Of a stretch of DNA of 6,817 nt, positions 1-6,311 are shown piece after piece. The stretch covers positions 1 through 6,817 of the forward strand of contig JAJYGB010000453.1 of NCBI GenBank assembly GCA_021785235.1. The letters are read 5' to 3'. The position numbers were made by a program, and so were the translations under genes. The DNA is from Bacteroidota bacterium. GTDB lineage: Bacteria > Bacteroidota > Kryptoniia > Kryptoniales > JAKASW01. Within the stretch, counting starts at the first letter, position 1; every line of letters starts with the position of its first letter. Under the pieces are notes generated by a model that was not told the DNA's origin, searched no databases, and saw nothing but the letters and a program-made list of their open reading frames with translations.

Positions 1-1
1 A

Positions 2-1300
2 TACTCTTCAAGCCTGCGGCCTAAAGGTGAGTTGGTCCCATTGAATCTCGAAGCGGAGAACATTACGAGATTTGGCGCAGGCGATATTGAGGACCTGACG
101 TGGAAGCAGCTGCTTGACGGTTACACATGCACCGAATGCGGAAGGTGCGATTCGGTATGTCCCGCCAATCTCACGGGGAAACCTCTTTCGCCCAGGAAGG
201 TCGTCACGGATGTACGGCGGCGAACAATGGAAAAGGCTCCTGCGATGCTGGCAGGAAATGATCCGGGCGGCAAGATGTTGGTCGACGGTTACTTGAGCGA
301 AGATGAACTGTGGGCCTGCACAACCTGTCGGGCTTGCATGGAGGAATGCCCGGTAACGATTGAGCATGTCAATGCTATTGTTGATATGAGGAGATACCTT
401 GTCCTGAACGAATCACGTTTCCCTCCGGAACTTTCAGCTGCGTATAAGAATTTGGAAAACAATTACACCGTGTGGGCGTTCAACTGGAGAGACAGAGCGA
501 AGTGGGCGGAAGGTTTCGATGTGCCAATCGCCGCGAATGTGAATGACGATTTCGATGTGCTATATTGGGTTGGATGCGCGGGGAGCTTTGATATGAGATA
601 CCAGAAGGTCGCGCGAGCTTTCGCCCAATTGATGAAACTGGCCAAGGTGAAATTCGCGATATTGGGAAATGAGGAAAAATGCAGCGGAGACCCGGCACGG
701 AGAAGCGGTAATGAATATCTTGCTCAGACGCTTATCAAGGAAAACGTTGAGACGCTTAATAAACACAAAGTGAAGAAAATTGTTGCGACTTGTCCGCATT
801 GCTTCAATACACTTAAGAACGAGTACCCCGATTTCGGAGGAACCTACGAGGTCGTTCACCACACCCAATTCATTCATGAGCTCATTGAATCCGGAAGGCT
901 GAAGCTGACGTCGTCGCAGAAGACACGGATCACATATCACGATTCGTGTTACATCGGCAGATACAACGGCATATTCGATGAACCGAGAAAAGTAATCGGA
1001 AAGTTGGCCGGCACAGAGCTTGTCGAGATGAAGCGATCCAAGAGCAAGGGCTTGTGCTGTGGAGCCGGTGGTGCCAGGATGTGGATGGAAGAAAAAACGG
1101 GCAAGAGAATAAATATTGAAAGGACCGAAGAGGCGCTTGCAACGAACCCGGACGTAATCGCGTCGGCTTGCCCATTCTGTATGACAATGCTTACGGATGG
1201 AGTGAAGGCAAAGGAAGCTAAATCGGTCGAGGTGAAGGATGTAGCGGAGCTCATTCTGGAAGCACTGAACGGGGCTGAACTTGGAGCTACAATTAACTAA
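2..1300 (+). CDS. (Fe-S)-binding oxidoreductase, HdrD-like, N-terminus outside window
   Basis: Probable electron-transfer subunit of a membrane-bound oxidoreductase. The frame is open from the window edge, so the 432 visible residues are the C-terminal part. The TTG at 32 is not a convincing start, because the family normally carries a membrane cytochrome-b-like domain before this point. Counting from base 2, C43/C46/C49/C53 (CTECGRCDSVCP) and C106/C109/C112/C116 (CTTCRACMEECP) are two 4Fe-4S sites. Two CCG domains follow. The first has C192, C227-S228 and C264/C267 (CPHC). The second has C316, C352-C353 and C390/C393 (CPFC). Only the second keeps the full CX(35)CCX(36)CxxC pattern. Known relatives include HdrD, DsrK-type proteins and the EtfAB:(methyl)menaquinone oxidoreductase EMO. 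An EMO-like role, passing electrons from Etf to quinone, is my inference and depends on the unseen upstream part. It probably shares a transcript with the secreted-protein gene 21 bases downstream. The family call is secure; the physiological substrate is not. Confidence 0.9.
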   Translation, partial: YSSSLRPKGELVPLNLEAENITRFGAGDIEDLTWKQLLDGYTCTECGRCDSVCPANLTGKPLSPRKVVTDVRRRTMEKAPAMLAGNDPGGKMLVDGYLSEDELWACTTCRACMEECPVTIEHVNAIVDMRRYLVLNESRFPPELSAAYKNLENNYTVWAFNWRDRAKWAEGFDVPIAANVNDDFDVLYWVGCAGSFDMRYQKVARAFAQLMKLAKVKFAILGNEEKCSGDPARRSGNEYLAQTLIKENVETLNKHKVKKIVATCPHCFNTLKNEYPDFGGTYEVVHHTQFIHELIESGRLKLTSSQKTRITYHDSCYIGRYNGIFDEPRKVIGKLAGTELVEMKRSKSKGLCCGAGGARMWMEEKTGKRINIERTEEALATNPDVIASACPFCMTMLTDGVKAKEAKSVEVKDVAELILEALNGAELGATIN

Positions 1301-1312
1301 ACGAAAAACAAT

Positions 1313-1324
1313 GGAGGTAAATTG
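1313..1324 (+). promoter_or_regulatory. Ribosome binding site fixing a TTG start
   Basis: GGAGG at 1313-1317 lies four bases before the TTG at 1322. The frame is open back to the previous gene's stop (1298-1300) but contains no ATG or GTG in that stretch. The next ATG (1361) would delete most of the signal peptide. This is the clearest Shine-Dalgarno sequence in the window and decides the start. Confidence 0.75.
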
Positions 1325-2143
1325 AAATCATTAGCGGCACTTATTGTCACGGTCCTGGTAATGAACACCGGCGCGTTTGCTCAATACAAACTCGAGTACA
1401 AAGCTTCCGGCTCCACACCGGTTCGCTACAAGGCCCATACTACTCTGGTGACCATAGAATCCATGATGGGACAGCAGGCAAAGGTCTCTGTTAAGTCTGA
1501 TCAGAGTATCACCATGACAAGCAAGAAGGACGGATCCGATATTCTCTATGATATAACGGTGGATACAAGTAATAACGTAGCTCTGATGCCCAACGGCGAT
1601 ACTACAAGGACATCCTCCCCCACAGTCGGGAAGATCAAGGAAACCCGCGTGCATCCGGACGGGAATGTGGTATCCTCACGCTGGCTCGACTCGACATTCG
1701 CGAAGACGCAAGCCGGCGAGACCAAAGATTTCGGCAACTTCTTTTTCAGACTTCCCGACAAAGAAGTAAATACCGGCTCTACTTGGGCCCAGAATAAAGT
1801 CGATACTGTGGAAACCGGAGGAGGCGAAGGGAGCATAGTTGTAACGACCAATTCCAACTATAAGCTTGTCGACAAAGAGATGGTCGAAGGAATACCGTGT
1901 GTCAGGATAACGTTCACGGGGAAAGTCGGCTTGAAAGGCGGCACGACATACCAGGGGATTAATTTCGCGATCAACGGCACCGGAACTATTTCAGGGACCG
2001 CTCTATTTGATTACACACATGGAAGGGTCGTTCGCCTTACGGGAAATTCAGATCAAAATTTGACAATGGCTTCTTCGGGCCAGCAACCGGTGTCTATCCC
2101 GATGAGCCAGAAAACAGACTACGATTTAACTTTGGTCAGGTAG
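1322..2143 (+). CDS. Secreted protein of unknown function with signal peptide
   Basis: A 273-residue protein starting at TTG behind a GGAGG site. Residues 1-20 form a typical Sec signal peptide: Lys2, a hydrophobic core (LAALIVTVLV), then AFA before Gln21 as a signal peptidase I site. There is no lipobox cysteine, so the mature protein should be soluble in the periplasm or loosely bound to the envelope. The mature part is rich in Thr, Ser, Gly and Val, with alternating polar and hydrophobic stretches that suggest mostly beta structure. It has one cysteine (C193) and no catalytic motif that I recognise. The composition and layout recall the DUF6263-type secreted proteins of Bacteroidota, but this is only an impression. 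It follows the iron-sulfur oxidoreductase gene by 21 bases and is probably co-transcribed with it, though no functional link is evident. Its last 25 bases overlap the end of the convergent DUF4340 gene. Confidence 0.85.
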   Translation: MKSLAALIVTVLVMNTGAFAQYKLEYKASGSTPVRYKAHTTLVTIESMMGQQAKVSVKSDQSITMTSKKDGSDILYDITVDTSNNVALMPNGDTTRTSSPTVGKIKETRVHPDGNVVSSRWLDSTFAKTQAGETKDFGNFFFRLPDKEVNTGSTWAQNKVDTVETGGGEGSIVVTTNSNYKLVDKEMVEGIPCVRITFTGKVGLKGGTTYQGINFAINGTGTISGTALFDYTHGRVVRLTGNSDQNLTMASSGQQPVSIPMSQKTDYDLTLVR

Positions 2144-2146
2144 TCT
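2116..2146. terminator. Inverted repeat across the convergent stop codons, weak terminator candidate
   Basis: AGACTAC (2116-2122) and GTAGTCT (2140-2146) are perfect reverse complements separated by 17 bases. The right arm contains the plus-strand stop TAG (2141-2143), and the left arm contains the minus-strand stop (2119-2121). The stem is only 7 base pairs, is not GC-rich, and is followed by ATTT or GTTTT rather than a long U tract. It could act as a weak bidirectional terminator or simply stall converging polymerases. It is the only hairpin I see between the two converging transcripts. Confidence 0.3.
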
Positions 2147-3042
2147 ATTTGCAGCTCGCGCAACTGCTGCAAAAGTGTCTGTGGAAGCGTAGAGCTGATT
2201 GCGTAAGTCTGATGGTTGGCCGAGTTCGAAAGGCAAAGCTGCCCAACGGTTGCTTCGGACTCGGCCGACTTAAATATCTGCCCCGTTATATGTTCTCGGT
2301 TATTTAGGGTGACTCCGTAATCGATAATCACCTTGGCAGGCTCGATTGTGCTGTCAATGAAACCAAGCGCCCTAGACCCGATCAGTCCCTCAACAATTCC
2401 CTGCGCCTCAGATTGCGGAACCGCAATGTCGTTCACTCTCCATGTCGTATCGCGGTGAAAGAAATGGAATAGCGTGTCGCCAAGTGAAAAATCAACATCC
2501 TCTATGCTCGACAAGGAAAAATTAAACATCTGTTTGTCGCGCCATTCGGTCAGGGGTTGTCCAACGAGGCTTCGCAGGTTTGTCGACAATTGGTAGACTT
2601 TTGATTTCCCTTGGAGTTGAATATAGCATCCATCGAAATCCGGTGTAACGTCTCCGATTCGCATCGAGACGGTTTTTCCGTCGGAAGTCTTGAAGCTGGC
2701 GAACGGCGCATCGCTACCAAGACCGTAGGCTGAGCTATCGGAGAGATTATCCGCGACTACGGTCGCGTGTGGGTTTGACGCCAATTGGGTGAGGAGCATG
2801 CTCATCTGCCCTGGTGAAGCCGGAGAGTTCACCGGCGATGTGAGGTTCCAACCGCCGTTCGTTCTCTCAATTGTTATATCCTTTGAATAATCTATACTGA
2901 CAAGATTTACCTTCGCGGTATCCATTCCTGCAAACGGCCGCGATTTTTCAGTCGTCGAGTTCTGGGATGTAAAACGTTGGATGGCGTAGATTGCGGCAAA
3001 CACAACCACGACCGCAATAAGTATCTTAGTCGTCTTGCTCAT
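2119..3042 (-). CDS. DUF4340 domain-containing membrane-anchored protein
   Basis: A 307-residue protein and the last gene of the exporter operon. Residues 6-22 form a single N-terminal membrane anchor with short positively charged flanks, so the rest should face the periplasm. The region from about residue 45 onward matches the DUF4340 pattern as I know it: a GGW motif (NGGWNLTSPV), then a segment with AYGLG and a FKTSDGKTVSMRIGD strand pair, then LxxLVGQPLTEWRDKQMFNFS. That last segment is the family's characteristic 'WRdk' element. DUF4340 genes are commonly found directly after GldG-type ABC exporter genes, as here, and are presumed to be an accessory periplasmic component; the molecular role is unknown. 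The ATG at 3042 lies inside the end of the GldG gene (17-base overlap), implying coupled translation. The C-terminal codons overlap the convergent secreted-protein gene by 25 bases. Confidence 0.88.
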   Translation of the reverse strand: MSKTTKILIAVVVVFAAIYAIQRFTSQNSTTEKSRPFAGMDTAKVNLVSIDYSKDITIERTNGGWNLTSPVNSPASPGQMSMLLTQLASNPHATVVADNLSDSSAYGLGSDAPFASFKTSDGKTVSMRIGDVTPDFDGCYIQLQGKSKVYQLSTNLRSLVGQPLTEWRDKQMFNFSLSSIEDVDFSLGDTLFHFFHRDTTWRVNDIAVPQSEAQGIVEGLIGSRALGFIDSTIEPAKVIIDYGVTLNNREHITGQIFKSAESEATVGQLCLSNSANHQTYAISSTLPQTLLQQLRELQIDYLTKVKS

Positions 3043-4612
3043 TTACATCCCCATCTTTCTGCGCGAAGGCTTCCTTGTAGTTCCTTCGTCGTATGACGGT
3101 CTTTCTCCAATACAGAAGCCCGATAACAAGAACAAGCAACGGTGGAAAGGCCACTATAAGATCTTTAGTCACGGACTTCGTCGTATCTGAGACCGGTCGA
3201 AGCGGCGGAGGGAGGAAATTCTTGGAGCGAATGGAAATTAAACCAACATTGTCGGTCAGGTAGTCGACGGTGTTAAGAAATATCGAAAGGTTTTCCGGAT
3301 TTCCGAGGAACGCATCCTCGATGAAATCGCCGCTTCCCATGACGATGACTCTCTCACTCCCGACTGTCTTCCTTCCTGGATTCGCCTTAGCGTAGCGATC
3401 GGTATCCGGTATCGCCGAGCGTATCCTGCCCGTGAAGGCAGCGCCGAGCAGCAGGTCGTGTTTTTCGAACATCGCCCTCGTGAAATTTGCAGTCGGATTA
3501 AGATCGTATATGTTTTCCTGCGTGCCGCTCCGATTGCTGGACATGGCAAACGGCAAAACCTTAATGTGCAGACTATCCGCGTAGGTTGTGTCGATCTCAC
3601 TTGAGAAAGGCATGATGATCTGATGTAGATCCTGGGTGAGGACAAAACTCTTGTCAAGATGGCTAACGATGGGTATGTATGGATTTGGGACAGCAGTTTG
3701 AATCGTCATCCCGGCTTCTCGCTGGATCATGGAAACCGAGGCGCAGACGGCGTCTCTTACGAGATTCTTTTTGATTCCGAAGCCGTAAGATCGGAAAAGC
3801 GGCGAAAGGTTCAGCGAAAGATTTGTCGCGTATTCACTCTGCATCGAAGCATTAACCATGCTAGTGAGAAACGCTACCCTTCCCCTGTTCATCATGTATT
3901 GATCCAGGTAGTAGAGTTGTGAATCGGCAAACGCAGTGGTCGGCTGGATGACGATAAGAGCGGCCAACGAATCCGGCACGGGTTTCGAGAAGTCTACTGG
4001 AATGACGTCGTACCTGTTAGAAAGAGCCTGCTCCGCCTGCTGAATATTTTGGAAAGACGGTTCTCCGTTTCCCTGCGCAATCCCTATGATCTTCTTCTGA
4101 GGATTTATCAAACGTTCGATGCGCGACGCCATTTCGTATTCGAGGTTGGACATGTTCTCAATAACGGGAAGTACCTGCTTTCGCGCCTGGTACTCCATGA
4201 CGAGTCCCATCATCGCGCGCTTCACTTCCAGCTTATCGTTGTTGACGACCTGGACCTGTACCTGCGGGACGCCATCAGATGTTGCCTGTTCCACTTCCTT
4301 GTCGGTCTTCGGATTTATAATGTCGTAGTCGAACTTCCCGTCGGAGAGGCTCCTGAATTCCTGCATCATGTCCACAAGAGCCAGGCGATTCGCGTTGTAC
4401 GGAGAAGGAAGATCTGAATTGAAATAAACCCGGACGATCATCCTGTCCTTGAGACTTCTGAGAAGCTTTTCCGTGGCAGGCGAAAGGGTGTTTATGTGGT
4501 TACGTGTCAGGTCAAGCCTGTAAAACCATCCGCTTACGACCACGTTGACGAGAACGATTACTACCAGATAGAGCACTGCCTGGATTATTGTGTCGCGAGT
4601 CGATTTTTTCAT
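3026..4612 (-). CDS. gldG: GldG-family ABC exporter auxiliary protein
   Basis: A 528-residue integral membrane protein. Residues 11-30 form an N-terminal membrane segment, followed by the family's YRLDLTRNHINTLSPATEKLL motif region (31-51). A large extracytoplasmic region of about 450 residues comes next, and a C-terminal membrane segment (about 484-502) ends in a basic tail (RKTVIRRR). This architecture matches the GldG / 'ABC-type uncharacterized transport system' family, which carries an auxiliary domain thought to bind substrate or partner proteins outside the membrane. GNGE at 181-184 sits where the family usually has GHGE. I chose ATG 4612 because it forms an ATGA overlap with the permease stop (4611-4609). 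A GTG seven codons upstream (4633) is possible but less likely. In Flavobacterium, GldA, GldF and GldG support gliding; no other gliding genes are visible here, so the symbol denotes family membership, not function. Confidence 0.9.
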   Translation of the reverse strand: MKKSTRDTIIQAVLYLVVIVLVNVVVSGWFYRLDLTRNHINTLSPATEKLLRSLKDRMIVRVYFNSDLPSPYNANRLALVDMMQEFRSLSDGKFDYDIINPKTDKEVEQATSDGVPQVQVQVVNNDKLEVKRAMMGLVMEYQARKQVLPVIENMSNLEYEMASRIERLINPQKKIIGIAQGNGEPSFQNIQQAEQALSNRYDVIPVDFSKPVPDSLAALIVIQPTTAFADSQLYYLDQYMMNRGRVAFLTSMVNASMQSEYATNLSLNLSPLFRSYGFGIKKNLVRDAVCASVSMIQREAGMTIQTAVPNPYIPIVSHLDKSFVLTQDLHQIIMPFSSEIDTTYADSLHIKVLPFAMSSNRSGTQENIYDLNPTANFTRAMFEKHDLLLGAAFTGRIRSAIPDTDRYAKANPGRKTVGSERVIVMGSGDFIEDAFLGNPENLSIFLNTVDYLTDNVGLISIRSKNFLPPPLRPVSDTTKSVTKDLIVAFPPLLVLVIGLLYWRKTVIRRRNYKEAFAQKDGDVNEQDD

Positions 4613-5331
4613 TTGAATCTGAGCTCCAACCACTTGGATGTCATGCTGGAGAAGAATGCGGTCACGCCTACGAAGTACACGACGTCACGAAGATCTATCG
4701 CGCCCTTGTAGAAGCTTGCCAGATGAAAATCAGAGCTTGCATATTGAAGGATGTACGCGACCGAGCCGGTGGTGAGCGCGGTTACCTTGTCGAGGATAAA
4801 GAATATAAAAAGCACGAACAATCCGATTATGAAAGCTACTACCTGATTCTGTGTGAGGCTTGAGGCGAAGACCCCGGCCGCGACATACCCGGCCGCGAGA
4901 AACAGGAGCCCGAGATAACCGGCGAATGCGGTGCCGGGATCGATGTTGCCGAGGCTCGCGACTACTATGACATAGAAAATTGTCGGCACGAGTGACGCTA
5001 CGACTATCAGGTAGCTTGAGAGAAGCTTCGCCGCGATGAGTCTTGTGCGACTCACCGGGTGCGTCACGAGGACCTCGAGCGTGCCGTTCCTGAATTCTTC
5101 CGAGAAAGACCGCATGGTAAGCGCGGGAATGAAGAAGAGGAACAAGATCCCGGTTAGGGTGAAGAACGGGCGAAGGGTGGCGACGTTGGATAGGAAAAGT
5201 CCGTCGGCGAACATGTAACCCGAAATCAATAGGAAAACTATGATCACCACATAAGCGGAGGGGGTCTTTAAGGCTATGAGCATCTCCTTCTTCAGGAGAA
5301 CTTTCAAACTATTGTTGCTGTCCTGTTTCAT
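4609..5331 (-). CDS. ABC-2 type permease subunit, GldF-like
   Basis: A 240-residue membrane permease that should form the transport channel driven by the ATPase encoded just upstream. Hydrophobic segments lie at about 26-44, 57-73, 103-127, 135-157, 162-181 and 215-228, giving six helices. The cytoplasmic element RSFSEEFRNGTLEVLVTHPV (74-93) is the typical ABC-2 coupling region (EE..GTLE.L...P). The C-terminal stretch with SSDFHLASFYKGAIDLRDVVYF (199-220) strongly resembles GldF and NosY-type permeases. The length of about 240 residues is normal for GldF. The ATG at 5331 is preceded by a weak TAGGT (AGG at 5337-5339) and lies 23 bases inside the ATPase gene. Its own stop overlaps the GldG start by four bases, so production of all three is likely coupled. 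The substrate cannot be read from the sequence. Confidence 0.92.
   Translation of the reverse strand: MKQDSNNSLKVLLKKEMLIALKTPSAYVVIIVFLLISGYMFADGLFLSNVATLRPFFTLTGILFLFFIPALTMRSFSEEFRNGTLEVLVTHPVSRTRLIAAKLLSSYLIVVASLVPTIFYVIVVASLGNIDPGTAFAGYLGLLFLAAGYVAAGVFASSLTQNQVVAFIIGLFVLFIFFILDKVTALTTGSVAYILQYASSDFHLASFYKGAIDLRDVVYFVGVTAFFSSMTSKWLELRFK
4873..4898 (-). repeat. 11-bp direct repeat inside the permease gene
   Basis: CCCGGCCGCGA occurs at 4873-4883 and again at 4888-4898, a 15-base period. It is in frame and encodes two copies of an Ala-Ala-Gly unit in membrane segment 4 (AAGYVAAGVF, about residues 146-155). It is most simply a small internal duplication or constrained Ala/Gly helix packing, not a regulatory repeat. 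Confidence 0.6.
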
Positions 5332-6262
5332 CTGAACCTAGCGTTAATTCTCTGAATATGTTCTCAAGGTCGGTTCCCGAACTGCTCAGCCCAAGCATTT
5401 TGAAATGGTTCGCGACGCAGAGGTCGAACGCCTTCTCGCGTACATCATCGCTGTCTTTCAGCGACAGCTGGATGCTCACCGCTCCCCCGTTTTTCTTCGA
5501 GGAGCAGCGGTTTGGCTCAAGCGCCTTCTGAAAAATTTCCGCGACCTTCTCGGCCGGAAGCTCGGTCTTCACCACGATCGAGAGTGAGCCTGTACTTCTG
5601 TGCAGCAGCTCCTCCGCGGTCGCATCGAGCACGAGCTTCCCCCTGTTGATGATTAGTACGCGATTGCAAAGCGCCTGCACTTCGGAAAGTATGTGGGTGG
5701 AAAGCACGACGAATTTTTCTTTGGCCAACTCGGATATCAGCTCACGTATCCCGATCACCTGATTGGGATCGAGCCCCGAAGTGGGCTCGTCAAGGATCAG
5801 GATCTCCGGGTCGTGTATCATCGCCTGAGCGAGCCCGACGCGCTGCTTGTACCCTTTCGAGAGCCTGTAGATGGGATCGTACAGGACTTCCCTCAGGCCG
5901 CACCTATCCGCGACGAAATCCAGCCGGTTCTTTGTCGCGTCGGCATTGAGCCCTGACAATTGAGCGGAGAACTTGAGGTACTCATGGACTTCCATCTCCG
6001 TGTAGAGCGGGTTGCTCTCGGGTAGGTAGCCAATCTTGGATTTCAGGCTCACGTTCGTCGGATCAACGGGCTGGCCATTGACGGTTATCTCTCCGTCGGT
6101 CGCGGTGAGGTAACCTGTGATCATTCTCATCGTTGTCGTCTTCCCTGCCCCATTGGGACCAAGAAAACCTACGACGCTTGGTTCGTTTATCTGGAACGAT
6201 ATATTATCGACAGCTGTTTTCGAACCGAACAGCTTGGTAACTCCTCTAATCTCAAGACCCAT
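5309..6262 (-). CDS. ABC transporter ATP-binding protein, GldA-like
   Basis: A 317-residue cytoplasmic ATPase that powers the permease/GldG complex. Motifs in order: Walker A GPNGAGKT (35-42), the Q-loop region GYLPESNPLYTEM (78-90), signature LSKGYKQR (134-141), Walker B ILILDEP (154-160), D-loop SGLD (162-165) and H-loop STH with His190. The Q-loop position carries Glu82, as is usual in GldA/DrrA-type exporters (GYLPE.NPLY). After the nucleotide-binding domain, residues about 215-317 form a C-terminal domain with an LENIFRELT ending typical of ABC-2 exporters. I chose ATG 6262, which starts MGLEIRG. The frame stays open to 6397, but the extra 45 residues resemble no ATPase and would overlap the divergent sigma factor gene. 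No Shine-Dalgarno sequence precedes the ATG, and a promoter sits almost on top of it. First gene of the four-gene operon; the last 23 bases overlap the permease gene. Confidence 0.94.
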   Translation of the reverse strand: MGLEIRGVTKLFGSKTAVDNISFQINEPSVVGFLGPNGAGKTTTMRMITGYLTATDGEITVNGQPVDPTNVSLKSKIGYLPESNPLYTEMEVHEYLKFSAQLSGLNADATKNRLDFVADRCGLREVLYDPIYRLSKGYKQRVGLAQAMIHDPEILILDEPTSGLDPNQVIGIRELISELAKEKFVVLSTHILSEVQALCNRVLIINRGKLVLDATAEELLHRSTGSLSIVVKTELPAEKVAEIFQKALEPNRCSSKKNGGAVSIQLSLKDSDDVREKAFDLCVANHFKMLGLSSSGTDLENIFRELTLGSDETGQQQ

Positions 6263-6311
6263 AACGTTTGGAAATTTATTGGCATTCAACAAAATTGTCA
6301 ACACAGAAATT
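6263..6311. other. Divergent intergenic region between ATPase and sigma factor genes
   Basis: This 49-base AT-rich spacer is the longest non-coding stretch in the window. It holds the minus-strand exporter promoter. On the plus strand I find no convincing sigma-70 or ECF promoter for the sigma factor gene, so its promoter may lie partly inside the ATPase coding sequence or be of an unrecognised type. Confidence 0.6.
6273..6301 (-). promoter_or_regulatory. Promoter for the exporter operon
   Basis: On the minus strand, TTGACA (6301-6296) is followed by a 17-base spacer and TAAATT (6278-6273). The -35 matches the sigma-70 consensus perfectly and the -10 matches at four of six positions. Read as the Bacteroidota housekeeping element TAnnTTTG, 6278-6271 gives TAAATTTC, with one mismatch. 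The predicted start near 6266 leaves about four bases before the ATG at 6262. TGTTGA occurs twice on this strand (6303-6298 and 6291-6286), a 12-base period overlapping the -35. Confidence 0.55.

Noticed and set aside
8..367. 119-residue minus-strand open frame antisense to the iron-sulfur gene
   Set aside because: The opposite strand encodes the conserved cysteine motifs, and this frame's Cys/Arg-rich content is a shadow of them.
1311..1325. Mini-ORF ATG GAG GTA AAT TGA whose stop overlaps the TTG start of the secreted protein
   Set aside because: It contains the ribosome binding site itself and has none of its own. The arrangement is most simply chance.
2252..2272. TCGGCCGA palindrome and similar short GC-rich palindromes in the DUF4340 gene
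   Set aside because: They are within conserved coding sequence, have no partner site, and are expected by chance at this length.
4049..4417. 122-residue plus-strand open frame antisense to GldG
   Set aside because: It lies opposite a well-supported gene, has no family resemblance, and shows no ribosome binding site.
4613..4633. GTG start giving GldG seven extra residues
   Set aside because: The ATG at 4612 makes a classic ATGA overlap with the permease stop, and the N-terminus MKKSTRD fits a membrane anchor start better.
4609..6262. NosFY-type copper-assembly ABC transporter as an alternative for the ATPase and permease
   Set aside because: There is no nosD, nosL or nosZ nearby, and the direct coupling to GldG and DUF4340 genes favours the Gld-type family.
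6270..6301. Possible ECF autoregulatory promoter on the plus strand (GGAAAT at 6270, GTC at 6297)
   Set aside because: The spacer is about 21 bases, longer than the usual 16-17, and the -35 lacks the GGAAC core.
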